DNA of 64,000 bases from Telopea speciosissima (taxonomy: Eukaryota > Streptophyta > Magnoliopsida > Proteales > Proteaceae). Below the pieces are notes generated by a model. It was not told where the DNA came from, did no database searches, and saw only the letters and a list, made by a program, of their open reading frames with translations. Shown here one piece after another: positions 11,365-26,100 of this stretch. Position 1 is the first letter of the stretch. Every line of letters starts with the position of its first letter. Position numbers and translations under genes: made by a program. Where the stretch lies: contig NC_057923.1 in the NCBI RefSeq assembly GCF_018873765.1, positions 57,716,593-57,780,592 of the forward strand, read 5' to 3'.

Positions 11365-13000
11365 TTTCATTAGCCCTTGAATATATACTCTAACTCTATG
11401 GATGGACTTTATTTATGTATTAATTTCTTGTTATCATCTCACATTTAGACCTATTATCCATATAAGACACTACTCATTTGGCAAGTTTCAGCCCAAAATC
11501 ACAACTTAAAGAGAAAAACTTTGAAACACAATTAACAAAGTAAATAATTTTTACATTAATTAAACCAATAAAAATAAAATTAATACATGATAGATCATAT
11601 GATTGATATGTACAATAGAATTTTGCTCCTGACACATATAGACCATCAGACCCAATGGCTAGAATGGCCTAATCAATTGTCCAGAAAACCATGTCTCATA
11701 AAAGGGGTGTAAACAGATCGGATGTGATCAGATCCAGATATTCCTTGCCAGGATACGGATATCCCTAAACAAATATGGATGCGAAACGAATTCGGATTTT
11801 CGACTATCCGTTTACATCTCTAATTTGTGTAAACTAGGCCTAGCTTCCTCCCCTCAACAGACATGATTCACTCTCAATCCTTGTTTTAGTCTCATAAATC
11901 TCCTTTCCTCATTCTTTAGAACCTGTTGAATCTTCAAAAACCCTCTATATCATTAGTTGGATACCTATTCGGGTCTGATAATTTTTTTTTCCGAATTATT
12001 TGAATAAAAATTCGGATACCCCTAAATGAATCGAATTTGAATTTTTGAGTACCCGTTTACATCCCTAGTTCATAATACCTACAACAATAACAACAACAAT
12101 AGAGGAACCATATGTTTAATACTAAAACCCTATAGGAGTTTGTAAACCCTAGGTTGATGTGGTTAAGGAAAACTTTATCCTTAATTTTAACTTTATTTAC
12201 AATTTCAGATACGCAAGATGGATATTGAGGGGGAGGAAGGTTAGGGTTATAGAATTGGTTAGTCTCCTCTCTAGCTAACTACCTTTCACTTTTTATTTTG
12301 TTGAGTTTAAAGGGCATTAGGTTGCCGACTTGATAGAAATAAAGGGTAGGTTTGCTTTTTCAAAAAATTCAAACTCTCTCAACAGGGTTTCTTGCAAGCC
12401 ATTTATTTAGTTAAAGAGTTGGAGGGTGGAGAAGAACTAAGATTGGACTCACAATGTCCAAAACCAAATTACCAAAACCTCCTCGGGTCAAACCTATATT
12501 CCCTTTCATATGCTCTACAAAGAAAATGGAAATATTGATACTCTTTAAGAGTGAAACATGCACAAAACACTGGGTTTAAAGTATTCTTCTTCTACCAAAC
12601 AGTTTTGAGGCCTATTGGTCCACCTCCTTTGGACCTTGGGAAACCGGTTGGACCATTCAGGTTGGGCCATTTCAGTTTTGAGAATATATATATATATATT
12701 GCGTCTACTCAGGCAAACCCAAGTATGCGGTTCTCTTTCCCACCTCCTGTGGGCCTTGGGAAACTCCCCACTTAATTTAATTCCTTAGTTTTTAGATTTG
12801 AGGATCGATTCTAAGGTTCTTGAGATTATTTTCCGATTACAATTTCAATTTGAATCAAAATTGACATGACCAATTTGATCCCCGATTCCAATAGTTGAGA
12901 CATTGTTATTTGAGACACTGAACAAAATTGAAACTCGACAGATATAAGCAACAAACTTGAGATCTACCTATCCAAAATTTCTGCCCTTTCTGAATCACAA
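10690..13000. other. Intergenic, repeats only
   Basis: Contains a (GA)n tract (11335-11364), two decayed blocks like the hAT-like MITE (11703-11825 with TGTAAACAG / TTTACATC, and about 11955-12070), and one copy of the AAACCCTATAGG repeat near 12120. No gene. Confidence 0.45.
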
Positions 13001-13009
13001 CGCGGTGAA

Positions 13010-13180
13010 ACATATTTTTTTTGGTAACGAGAGTATCTAGGCCTTCGGCCTGACTATTCCCCCGGGCCCATGCATACCCCACAGTCATAGGACCGAGTAA
13101 GAGGAGTCGAACACAAGTCATCTATCAATTTAAACTAACGCCCATGCCAACTCGACTACCTCCTTGGGGTTAACATGGTG
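13010..13180 (-). mobile_element. tRNA-derived SINE
   Basis: Read on the minus strand from about 13178, it has GGAGGTAGTCGAGTTGGCAT (A-box-like), then a B box TGTTCGACTCC, and ends TACTCTCGTTACC plus an A run. GGTGAAAC on both sides (about 13007 and 13179) looks like a short target duplication. An ORF across it is not a gene. Confidence 0.7.
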
Positions 13181-13977
13181 AAACGTTTATCCATAATTAC
13201 AAATGCATTTATCACCAATGTGGTGACAAGTTTTTTTTTTTCTTTTTCATGAAAAATGTGGCAACAATAAGTTGTTCCTTTGATGGGTTTCAATAAATGT
13301 TTAATTATCATAATTTTTGTTCCTAAAAGATAATTTATTATGAAAATTTTAACCAATCACAGCTAATAAGTATTGAGTTTCAAAAAATTTAACCAAAAGC
13401 TTTGATAATGACATAGGTACTTGCTAGCTTGTCTAAGAAAGAAATTTATTAGAAATTTGATTAAGAGGTCCATTATTGCATCCACTTAAGAGACAAACAA
13501 TTATAATCCATTTTTTTTCCATGAAGGACAAATTATAGTAGTGCTAAGGTGACAATGACAACTAATAACTTGTATATGTTGTACAGTTGAAGTACAATAA
13601 TGTGGTCAATTCTTTCACTTACTCTCTACAAATCTACTCTAGGGTTTTTTCCCCTAAACTAAACCTATAGATTTTATAAATTTAACACAAAAATGTGTGT
13701 TTTTAACAAAAATGTTTCTACATTCTCTGCATCAATGCCTCTGCCAAAAAAAACAGAGTATCTGCTGTCAAATCACATATAAATATTGTAACAATAATGT
13801 TTATCTATTTTCCCAAGAACCCAAAATTTACTTAGAATGTTAGCATTTCAATGAGACATCATGATTGGTCTCATAAACTCAACTAAATGAGCCATTATTC
13901 AGTGTTAATCACACCTATGTGGGGCCCTAGGAGGGATGATTTTGAAGTCGATCTTAACCTTTGGTTAGGAGATCTTT

Positions 13978-14391
13978 ATCCTCTCAATTTGCCTGCCCGT
14001 ACTTGACGTCAAGTACATCTAACAAAGGGGGCGAAAATGACTATCCAACCTAGGGATGTAAATGAATAGCCAAAATCTGTTTCCGTTTCTGTTTAGCACT
14101 TTTCAAATCCGTCCAAAAGCCAAATGGATACGGATACGGATAGGCTATAGCTATCCGAAAAGCTATATTTATCTGTAAATGGATAAAATATCCGATCCGT
14201 ATCCGTCTAGCACTATCCGAATCCGTTCGAAAGCTAATCGGATGCGGATATAGCACTATCTGAGCCGAATCCGATCCGTTTACATCCCTAATACTACCCC
14301 CTGCCTGAACACACTACCCGAGATGGGGTCCACCTCCCTCTATTAGATGTACGTGACGTCAAGTACGGGCAGGCAAATTGAGAGGATAAAA
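13978..14391. mobile_element. MITE with about 45-bp terminal inverted repeats, host of hAT-like copy 2
   Basis: The left arm ATCCTCTCAATTTGCCTGCC, followed by CGTACTTGACGTCAAGTACA, is matched in reverse by the right arm ending GGGCAGGCAAATTGAGAGGAT. The arms differ by about one base over 45. They contain the palindrome TTGACGTCAA. The hAT-like MITE separates the arms. Confidence 0.85.
14051..14290. mobile_element. hAT-like MITE, copy 2, nested in another MITE
   Basis: The left end is TAGGGATGTAAATGAATAGC and the right end is GATCCGTTTACATCCCTA. It sits inside a second element whose inverted ends lie at 13978-14025 and 14345-14391. Confidence 0.8.
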
Positions 14392-14394
14392 ATT

Positions 14395-17300
14395 CTTGGT
14401 TAGGGGTGTCAACCGATCAGGTTTAGTCGGTTTCGATCGGGCTGAATTGATCTCCACCAATTAAAGGTCTCGTATAGTTTTTGTTCGTTTAGGTTATCGA
14501 ACCTCATAGGCTAGGATATGAACATGTTTCTTGGTTACCGGTTCATAATCGGGCTATAAATGGTCCTTAAACGAGTCATAAATGGGATGTAATTATGTTA
14601 AATGGACCGGCTTAAAATGGGCTAATCGTGCTCCCAGTCATGAAACCTTGGACTCTGTTTGGTTGCAAAGGAATTACAAGGAAGGACAATGAAGTTTTCA
14701 AATAAAGAAACTTTTGTAATCATTACCACATATGATATATCATTTACTCTAGATCATTTCATATTTAGTTATTTAATTCACTTTACTTGGCATCCAAATC
14801 CATCGAGTTTGAAATGTAAAATAAAAATTACATCTAAAAGGTATCTTTAGTAAATATGGTAAAATATTAAGTAGTTGATAGGATCATGTTAAGTAATGAA
14901 TACAAAAGATTTATTTTTTAGATTTGAAAATTTTTCTCCCCTTCTCTTTAATTTTCCTTGCAACCAAACATAGCCTTGGTATTTTTTGAGCAAACGATAT
15001 AGGAAGCACACTGACGAAGAATGAAGAACGATGAAACGATTTCGTACATAGAGGGCAAAGAGGTCAGTTGATGTGAATAGAAAAGAGATAAAATAGAAGG
15101 TGCTAGTGCACCCTCCATGGTACACTCTGATAACCTTTTCCCCTTAAATTCTTTAAAAACTTGGTCTGTGGCCCCAAGCTTTGATGAGAAGGCTTGGGCT
15201 GAATCTGCATTTATTAGGAGTTGGGTTTGGGCTTGAAATTATAGGTTACTCTTAGGTAAGGATGGCTCTACGACAGGGCCCGCCCCATTTAAGAGCAACC
15301 CATGAAACTTGAATAAGGTTTTTTTTTTTTAATGCAAAAAAAAAAAAACTTTAAGCTTAATCAGACAAATAATATTCAATATTTTTTGGGAAAAAAGAAT
15401 GCTAACCAGTTGCGTGATTCCTGTACTCAAACACAGGTCCGTGTGAAATTACTGCTCAACCTCGGTGAACTTAAAAATCTCATTCAGTCAAATACTTTTA
15501 CACGCATTCTTATTGGTCTCTGTGCTAGTGCAGACGCTACATGACTAGACAATGATTTCTTGCCCTATTTTTTGTTATCATAGTTGATAATGGATCTCCC
15601 TAGCCTTAGCTACACACTTTTGCCCTATGGAAAAAACATGTCTAATTTCCTTCTTTATACATACATGGTTAAAAGTTTTAATTAAACAAATAGTTTCAAA
15701 AATTAAACCAAACAACTCTCAAGGCCACCTGCTACACCCGTCATGGATCGAACAGTCCACGATCTCTTGAGAATCTATCCAAATAGCTACTTGCAGCCAC
15801 CCTGTCTCTGTGCTCCCTGCATGCCCTAGTATTGGTCGTCGTTGATACTAATATTGATACAGAATGATCATATCGTGCTGGATCAGACAATTTTGCCCCT
15901 CAAAATGCTGAACTGAGATTTTTTTTGGGATCATTTTACCCTCCCCTATTTTGATACCAACGATGCGGTATCAGTCAAGTAATGGTGTCAGCGATGATAC
16001 AGTCGATCCGATCCAAATACCTAAAACCATGAGTGAAGCCCTTTAGATTGAGATGGTTTATGTTTTACAAAACCCTAATCCGCATCAAATCCGCCCCATT
16101 AGAGGTGCGGCCCATTTAACCTACCCAATCGCCATCCCTACTTTAGGGTAGGACCAAGATCAATTGGACTTACCATTCTTATCTAAGCACCGGCAAATTC
16201 TTAGGGTCCAATATCAAAAAAAGGGCACAAAAACATAAAGCCTTAGGGACCATTTGTTGGAAGTGAAGAGAATGAAAATAGCCAAAAGTGATACTCTTAT
16301 CAACAAATTCTTTTCTTTCAATCAATTTACCTTCAATTAAAGACCCCAATCGAAAGAAATGGTTTAATGGAGCAGTTGCATGCCTTAAAGTATAGGAACA
16401 TCAAGACTAAGGGTGTTAAAATCAAGCTGATCTATTTGAACCGATTGAAACCAATCGGATTGAATCGAAAACAGTCTAACAAACTCCGTATTGGTTCGAT
16501 ATTGGTTTTAATTTTTAGAAACGTTAAAAAGACCGAAATTGAAAAAATCAATAGAAACCCGATAAAATGCAATATTTTGTTTCACAGAGTCCGGACTGAC
16601 AAGGGACTAAGAAGGAAACCGATAAGGATCCGAAACTGACAACGAATCGGTTTCAATTTGGACCGTTGAGACCAAACACCTTATCGGTCCGATCCCCAAA
16701 ATCAGATCCAACTGACCGATATCTTAGCTGACCAATCAGATCAAACTGCCGACTTCCCTCTTTATTCATCATTCAATTCCACTATTTCAAGCTAGTACTC
16801 CAATGGTAAGGTCCTCTTAAACCCTTAAAACAGTTACATTTATGATGCCACCAGTTTTCTTTAATTTTTTTTTTCAATTTCACTTTGCCAATAAAAATTA
16901 TATTTCACTCCAATCCAATCCAAAGAGAGCCTTAGCCAACTTTGAATTGAGGAAAAATTAAGGACCTCTTCAACAAAAAGTGAAGAACCAAGTTTTCTTA
17001 CACCCATAATGGATGGGAATCTATTGACCACAGAGCTTCAGATGGGTGTGGATGGGTATCACGAAGGTATTCGGGAAAATACTAAAACCCTATAGGGGTT
17101 TGTGAACCCTAGGATGGTGCGGTGAATAAAAACTTTCTTCAAGAGTGAATTGAATACTAACTTAATTCTGTTCCTTAAGGTGTTCCACTGTAGCTAAACT
17201 AACCAACTTAGGATCCCTTTGGAACATATAATGCAAGGGTGATTCTACATGCCACAGCACATTCACACATAGCAGGCAAAGACTAAAAAAGTGTGGGTTG

Positions 17301-17959
17301 TTATTGAGCAATAGTGGCCCATTACTCTTTTAGGCCAAGCTTTAAATGTCCAGTTTCTAGGTACCATGCCCCAACTTAACTTTCCGGCTGCCAATGGTCA
17401 CTTTTTCAGGTGGCTCATGGGGTTCAAGTCTTATCTAAGATTTTCAAAAAACATTGGATGGAGTTTTTCTCTTGTAAAATATGAGTTTCCATTGTTTGTT
17501 TTAATGTAAACTGCAAAAAAGGAAAGGTATTGAGAAAGTAAGAGATTTTAATGGTGAGTTCTCTTGGATACATGGAGTTTTCTTGAAACTATATGCCCCA
17601 GGTTGATCATGTTCAAGTGTACTACAGTCCTTGTTATGTATAGAAGTATAGAACCTTTTAAGCACAAGTAGGCCCTTTCGACATACAAAGATGTTTCCTT
17701 GTCAACACGGCCCACCCTTTTTGAGTTAGATGGATTCATTTGAAGGACTCGTAAAAAAAAAAAGACTATTGGATAGGTCGTAGAGACTGTTACCCATATA
17801 TTAAATTTGAAGTACTATCTCAATCATATAGCCCACCATTTTTAATTCACAAACACTTTATAAAGCTTGATATCACTGCATTGTTCCAAGTGGTATATCT
17901 CCACAATTTGAGCGGCAAATGAACTGCCTAATGTAGCTCTAAATAGGAAACAAAATCCC
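14395..17959. other. Intergenic, decayed repeats
   Basis: Blocks starting AGGGGTGTCAACCGATCAGG (14403) and AAGGGTGTTAAAATCAAGC (16406) are single-ended relatives of the GTGTCAA family; the stretch at 17075-17115 is a copy of the AAACCCTATAGG repeat. No gene. Confidence 0.4.
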
Positions 17960-19720
17960 ACTAGAGGCCACGCAATAGGATCTAATAAGGCTGCTGGTTT
18001 TGCTGGGCAGAATTAAGGTTTTTACGTTAAATTCTAGGGTTAGGTATGGGGGAATGGGGTAATGTATATCTGATTTTAATAGGCAGGCTTTGGGAAAACT
18101 ATTAAAACAGATTTTAACAAGTTTTGAATGAAAATTCAATTTCCATCATTTTTAGGGTTAGGGTTTGGGCTTTTAGGGAAACAACCAAGTACTCAAAACT
18201 AGGGTTTACAATGGGAATCTGAACCAGGGGTTAGAGTCGAGTGTTCAGACGTGTAGGAGGGAGGTTCGAATGTAATATGGACAGATTCTGATGGGTGGTT
18301 AGCTCTAGACAGAAATTAGGCTATTTAGGGTTTTTTGGGGTTTTAATGGTGGTAGGGGAATCTAGGGTTTTGGTGGCTATTTGAGACTGCAGGTCTGGTC
18401 GAGTGGAGGGGTTGGTATGAGGGGGTTGTGGTCTAATTTTTATGAAAAACAGATGAAGGATGAAGGCTGGACAGGTTCTAGATGAATTAGGGTTTATGGG
18501 ATTCAAACTAAAAAATAAAGGGGGAATCGATTGGGAGGGAAGATGAATGGAAACAAAGTTTAATCATTCAAACTTATAGCAGGAATCCACCGACAGCAGC
18601 TTGAAAATTGAGGGAACCTCCCGATCTTCTAATAAGGCTACTGGTTTGACTGGACAGAATTAGGGTTTTTAGGTTAAATTCTAGGGTTAAGTATGGGGGA
18701 ATGGGGTAATGTATATCTGATTTTAATAGGCAAGCTTTGGGAAAGCTATTAAAATAGATTTTAACAAGTTTTGAATCAAAATTCAATTTCTAGAATTTTT
18801 AGGGTTAGGGTTAGGGTTTTAGGAAAACAATCAAGTAGTTAAAACTAGGTTTATAATGGGAATCTGAACCAGGGGTTAGAGTCGAGTGTTCAGATGTGTA
18901 CGAGAGAGGTTCGAATGTAATATGGATAGATTCTGATGGGTGGTTAGCTCTAGACAAAAATTAGGCTATTTGGGGTTTTTTGGGGTTTTAATGGTGGTAG
19001 GGGAATCTAGGTCTTTGGTGGATATTTGAGACTGCAGATCTAGTCGAGTGGAGGGGTTGGTATGAGGGGGCTGTGGTCTGATTTTTATGAAAAACAGATG
19101 AAGGATGAAGGCTGGACAGGTTCTAGATGAATTAGGGTTTATGGGATTCAAACTAAAAAATAAAAGGAGAATCGATTGGGGGGGAGGATGAATGGAAACA
19201 TAGTTTAATCATTCAAACTTATAGCAGGAATCCACCAACAGCAATTTAAAAATTGAGGGAATCTCCCGATCTTCTCAATGCAAGGAGTCGCAGGAGTCCA
19301 CCTACCCTATCCACCTTGAGATCCACAAGGATATACACCCACAAAGGAGCAGCAGCAACGGTCTTTTTTTTATTCAAAATTCAATGTGGGGGAGCCTCCA
19401 CGATTTACTTTATTTATAATATGGCTTATGCCAAATCCCAATACAAGTTAATGACTTCTCCTTCACAAAATCATGGAAGGGAAGGAATTAAAACTAAACT
19501 AATAACTTAAAATAGTAAAAAGACCTATTTAACCCTACTAACTTAAGTTAAAAGAATCTAACTTAAAACAACTAATTTAAAAGAAGATTCCATACTAGCC
19601 AATAGGATTTAAGGACCTATTAACCAATAGGAACACTTCACTTAAATTAAACCAATTGAACCAATTAGGTGCAACCAATTCTAAACTGGTTCAATCTAAA
19701 AACAGGAAAATAAACTAAAT
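17960..19720 (-). mobile_element. LTR-like fossil with internal 645-bp tandem duplication
   Basis: Read on the minus strand it has a TATAAATAAAG motif followed by AATCGTGGAGGCTCCCCC and then an AACCCTA-rich leader. This is the look of a plant LTR and 5' leader. The part at 17983-18625 is repeated at 18626-19272, with a few percent divergence. I could not find a partner LTR, so the family is open. It is noncoding as it stands, an old fragment. Confidence 0.45.
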
Positions 19721-20180
19721 ATGGAGAATAATAATCCTAATCTATGGTTCCCTAATCAAGCCCTAAGTTCAGGACTTCTTCTTCTTCTTCTCCTTCCTAC
19801 TTGGAGCTGCATCACTGCCAATCGGAAAATATTCGGGCATTTAAAGCCATTTCCTTTATCAAAGGTGGACTTAAACTGCCTAGGTCAGTCCAATGTACTA
19901 AACATAAATTCAGCAAATTTGCATATGTGCTGTCTAACATGATACAACATTTATCGTTCTATGAAGAACTTCATTCTGCCCTATGCCCCCAACTCAACAA
20001 ACAAATGACTCAGAAATCCAGCATTCAGATTTTGACATTTTAAATTGTACTTTAATGGATTCTCTCTTAAATTACAAGCAACTGAAGATTGTAATAATAT
20101 ACATTCAGTATTTCAACCCTCCATGATTAGAACGATCCGTAATTAAATAGTGTACTTCCACAGAAACCAAACCCCAATAA

Positions 20181-23100
20181 TTAAATTACAATACCACTAG
20201 CACAGAGAAGAAGACTACCAGACTGTATTTTGTTCTTGAGGATCACCTTGTCAAACAATAAGCTCTCAGCCAAGAAGTGTGACTTGTAGTCATCTGCATC
20301 ATAAGAGCTTAATCTTGTCTGACAGTCCCTCTCATTGTTATGAGTTTCTTTTTCGAATTTCTTTATATAACTTCTAATATCATCGAAAAGTCCTTGGGTT
20401 TTCATTGGTTCATGCGAAAAGGAGAACTGAAAATTTCCGACCTGTTCAGCATCGATTTCTGTTGGACTTCTTTGAACATTACCAAGTTCTTTACAGCAGC
20501 TGCCAGCTGTTAAGACACTACTCTCTTTGCAAGGGTTGTAGAAAACTTGACCATCTGGGTCCTGCACATAGAGAAGTTAATTTAGGTATATGTTTTAACA
20601 CATGGATTGAAACATCAATAAGGGAACAAAACTAGATAAAGTTGAAGACAACTAATTACTTGTACACATCAGACCTTTCTTCTTTTGTGCTTCTTCAATA
20701 ACTAATAGTGTTATGGCAGGAAAAGAAAAATAACACCAAAACCTTTACCTGACAGATAAAATTGCATGATTCATAGTGGGAAAAACCTCACATGCTCGGG
20801 AAATGATCTCCCAAAATAAAAGCTATTTGACATTATTTACAAAGTTCAATTACACCAAAACAAGTTTTTCTTTATTATATTTGTAATCCTGCCTTGAACT
20901 AGACCAGCCTATCCACAAACTTCGTCAATAAAATTATGTAGTTCAATGGGTTTGAACCATGTAGTGTAAACAATAAGTTCTTTAGTTGCTCAGTGATAGG
21001 GAATCCAGTCTTAGAACGGGGTTAAGAACTTAAGATTTCTCACAATAGTTTCAAATGTGATAGTAGATAGGCTAACATCATAAGTTCAGAGATGGACCTT
21101 GTTACAATTGAGTTGAACATTAGAACAATGGGAAGTTGAGGCACTTGAACTTCCACACGGCAAGAATCTGCTGTCACCAACAGAGGGAGTAGCAGCAACA
21201 GAATTGAGAGGTGGGTCCTCTTGTGAAGAGAAGTCAGAACTATCAAATGTTGATATTGATACACATTCATCAAAATAATTCATGGCTTCTTCTGTCAGAC
21301 GCTTGGACATTTTCCGCCGCTCAATGCTGGTCTGTCATAATAGTTCCATGGAGTCATTTGAACTAAAAGAAAAACAAGTGGAAACTCAAATAATGATACA
21401 GATAAAATGAATAAAGAGCTTTCCTCTGATGGTTAGACAAATCCGGGTCTCTAAATTAAAATGTAAGTCTATCAACCAGCTAACAGGACAACCCCAAAAT
21501 TCCAACCAAATGTCCAAACTCAAATTTGACAAAAAATTGGGGTCATCCAATACATAAAATCTCTGTGACCAAAACTTGATAGTTCAGAAGAGGATGTCAT
21601 TTCAAGGATAGGATCACATCCAACCAACATTATTTTAGAACAATAGTGGCCTGAAGGAATGTAAAATGGTCAGATGTGACCTTTTCTTTTTGGGTAGAAA
21701 GTGATAGGGAATTTAATATGTGAAAGCCAGTCAATGAGAACAAAGAGAGAGGTGCCAGTGTCCAACATGAAAATTACATAGTCCGATATAGGAGAGTTGG
21801 TGTCAGTTTCTGACATGGAAAAGGGGTTCAAACACAGAAATGCCAGTCTGATGAAAGTGAACTAAAAGCTTACTTTTCTTTTGGGTTGAGGCTTCTGTGT
21901 AGCCGATGACTTCGGATCCGGAAGTATCTCCTTCAGAATTCGATTAAGTTCTTGTCCACGATGCTCTTCCATAGCCAGCTCTGCTCGAAGCTTCCTAGCT
22001 CGTTCTTGGGACTGAAAGATGGAAAATCATGGACTAAAAGATTGTTTGATATGGAAATGCTATATATCAAGGATCTAAAATGAATAGGTCAGATTGCCAA
22101 TCCAGATCAGCACTGGACAGGACAAGTCCAACCCATCAGACAGCAGACTAGCCAATCCATGACCAACTTGTGGCATCTACTCACTCAATCAGCCAATCTT
22201 TATATGGATTGACCAATGCAAACAGATGTAGATCTCTATTATCTTCAAATCTTTGCTATATAATGCTAATGAAGCTTTGGAAGTGTGACACGAAGAAACA
22301 GATTAACAAAAAACCAATTGCATGCTTGCAAAAAACTGATATTATGACAAATGGAACATTTGAGTTTTCTACTGAAAAACATGTGGTACATGCTGCCCAC
22401 AAAAGAGGTCTCAACTTCAAGCTGTAAAATGGATTCAACTAGTGATTATAATATTTGCTTACATATTGAACATTGCTCTTTGTAATTCCATGCTTTTAAT
22501 GTCTTGAGGGAGTATATCAACATGTTGCTCTGTTCTTATTTTTCTTAATCCAAATAGTCACATGGTAGAATAGCAATTAAGAACAGGGCAGGTTTGGGAG
22601 GTTGAGCTAGGGTTTCTCTTCTCAGGCCCAGCCATTTAGAATGGGCAGGTGGCAAGCATGCTTGACCCCAACTGTTCAGAATCAGGCAGGTTCAGAAGGC
22701 CCACACAATCATTTAAAATTCAGTAACAATCTATTAGTTTAGTTTAGTTTTGATATATAATAAACCATTTAATTATACAAGAAACATGTTAAAGAGGCAA
22801 TCTGACAGCTTAAAGCAAGCACGTGGTTGGAGAGGTTTAATCTGGGGCTGGTGGGGTTGGAGAGGTAAAGTTACCAGCTCAAGCTTTCTGGCATATTCCT
22901 TTCTGATGTCAGAAACTAATTCAATTGCATCTGGGTTAACCGATTCAGGTGGGATGTCAACAAAATTGGCTGCTCCAATAGTAGTAGAATTCCTTCGAAT
23001 CACCTGAACTTGCAAAAAGGAGAGAACAAAATAAGAGCTAATTTGAAGCTTAACAGTATATGTAACAAATGGGAAGCTTAACAGTATATGTAAATCCAAT

Positions 23101-26100
23101 GTAAGTAACCAAAACACCGAAACCAATGTCAAATGGATTTACAGGCAACATGACAGTTGACAAGGAGCATATTACACTTGATTCTGTATGAATAAAGAAA
23201 ATCAAATCCAGTTCTTCCACTGCCTATTTTCCTTCGAGTCTTGTTCCTTAGTTCAATGTATGAGCTTTCAGACTACGTATCAACTTTCTCTTCCCTGGAA
23301 GATAAAGGAATCCTCTTAAGCGCTTTGCCTGATCCTAGGTGAGATAATTGACAGACATGAGGAATTCTATTTTCTATCATCATGTGTCTTTTCTATCTTT
23401 TTATCAAAAAAGCAAAATGAGACCCCCAAAATCAATTTCTGTCTTGATGATGTGAGATCAACCATGTCTTAATATTTATTTTGATGAATAGGTTTCTTTC
23501 TTTTATTTTATTGTTTAATATCAAACCAAGTTCAAAGCTTTTCTTTATCTTCCTCTCTTCCATCTTCTACAGGCTCTTAACGAGCTAATGACCCTGAACC
23601 CTCCTCCCATTCTCTAGTAGACTCAGGTATTTCAGTGTTCTTTACATGAATGGAGAAAGCAGTTAAAAGGCTTCAGAGGACCAATCTAGATCAGTCCATT
23701 CATTTCATAAAATCTGTTCTCGCAATGTTTCAGTAGATTATACTAGTTTTTTTCTTTTCCCTTGAACCAGCACCTTAAGAAGACAATAGTGAACGTAATA
23801 GATAGGTAATCATGTCAGAAACAAAAGTGTATAACACCTTCTCTGTCCTCGTGAGAGAAACTTCCAGCCTAACATATCCTATGGTTTAAATTTTTCTTTT
23901 TGGTACATCTCTAAATATTAGATTGTCGGTGACATGTTTCTACACTACTTTCTAGATCACTCATTTATTTTCTTTGAAATATCATTTCCTCAATCTGACC
24001 CAAAAATATGCTCCTGGCAATTTCAAAATTCCAATCATACCCCAGTCCAATTTCTTTGGTGCTGAGACTCTAAGTAGGGCTTGGCTATGGGTATCATTTT
24101 GACTGTTTACCTGCCTTTTGAAGGTACAGGTAAGGTTTCTTTACCCCTTCAGCAAATGAGGAGAATAAGGGTAAAGGATGCTAACCCCCACCTGGCTAAA
24201 CAGGGAGGGTAACTTGTTTACCGTCTATGTAGGGACAATTAGGTGATTTCATGAATACATATTCTAAAGATACCTAAAGACATACGTATTGATCCAAGTC
24301 CCAAACCATATACATCCTACCTAATTTATCCACTGCCAAAAGACTGAATGCGAACCTACTTTCCCAAATGCACTTGATGTTGCTTTACGCAAATACAACT
24401 GAAGTAACATTGATGATGCTTTACCCACCGGATTATGGAAAATTTACCCATACCCTGTAAAGGGTACAGATGAAACCCCTCTACATCCCTAAGAGGGTAA
24501 GGGTAAGGCCATTGCCTGACCCTACGCTACCATTGATACCCCTAGTTCTAAGGGAGTTCTTAACATTTGAGTATTTGAAATTGATTTCCATCCTTCCACA
24601 AAATCCAGCAAGGCAGCGGGAAGACAGAAGATTACACTAATGCGCCTAACAAGCCTGCAGTGTAAACAGATTAACAGACTACCAGATACATAACCACAGA
24701 ACCATTATCGTTGTGCATCCGAAGATAAACATAAGATGAATTTGCTTCCACCTGGCTGACTACTAACAGTGCAACTACCGGATTTAAAAGGTCAAAATAA
24801 GTTGAAAACAGGTCTATGCAGAAACTGTAGCAATCATCGAGCAACTCCAGCCATGGATTACAGTAAGACCATGCCGTATCATTCACTGTCGTACTTCAGG
24901 TCAAATATCTAGAATAATGTTCAGTTAAAAACTATGGTTAATCATATCCAAAAGGAGAGCATTATGTAATTTCTACACTTTTTTGGAAAGCTGCATTAGT
25001 ACATTAAGTTATCAACCATGCAGCAGCTCTGCGAAAAAAGAACAAAGGAAGATATTGTCAGAACCATCCAACACATGTTGACAAACAAAACAAAACAAAA
25101 GGAAGAAGATGCAGATGTTATGTTGGTTTGAAACAACTCCAACGTACAGGAAAGAGGCTCATGTAAGAAATGGCCTGAAATTCTCTGAAGAACTAGAAGA
25201 AGATTATCGATAAGAAAATGGTTACAAGAAACAGGCCACATGTTAAAGAAAGTTATGCACACTATGTATTCACTGATGAAACTCTAAAACCAAAGCCTTA
25301 AAACCTGGTTGACTCACCTGGGTCAATCTATCCATCCTATCATCCAGTTTTAGAAAAGGCTGAGTGAATATACCAACCAAGTTACCTATCCAAATGATTA
25401 CGTTGACTTGATCTGGTTAGGTAGGGACAAGCATGGTTGGTGACCCAGTTCACCGGTTGACTTGTCAACTAGTCACTAAATAGATAACTGATTGGACCAC
25501 AGGACCAGGATCTAAAACAATGGAGAAAACATTATATATCAAAATGTGCATGATTTAAACGATGGACATAAATTCATTGGTTAATAATATCTTTATGTGC
25601 ATAAGAGATTTGGCACATGAAGTTATACCTATGAATGGGCATTGCAACCTATTTAGTCAACCACAGGGTCCATGATGTATATGGAGCTCATAAAGTGAGC
25701 CTCAATCTAGTAATTCAAATTAAATGATGAAGCTTGATTTTACCAATTTACCCTTACCCTTTTCCATTCTGTACATAAATTTGAACTCCTCCTAGGTAAG
25801 AAGAATCAAGATTAAGTCCTTCAAAAAATTGGGGCTAAAAATAAGTGAAACTCTGCATAAACTGGGAGGCAGAAAAAGATGAGATCAATTAATTAAAGGG
25901 GATGAGAGAAATTAAGTGAAACTACGAGAATGAGAAAAATCAAGCATCCCTCTCCCAAAACTGACTTTTCTTGTTTAATTAAATTACAAATCTTGCAAAA
26001 CACCAAATAAAAAAAGAGGGGAAAAGTTCCAGTTAGCATGTATTGCTGTAATCAGCAGGGCTATATCATCAATCTGTTTGCCACCTCATAAGCTGGCATG

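Noticed and set aside
24671-25262. Possible additional exons of the unknown gene in intron 4
   Set aside because: The ORFs are Cys/Phe-rich without homology to the flanking exons, and joining exon 4 to exon 5 already keeps the frame.
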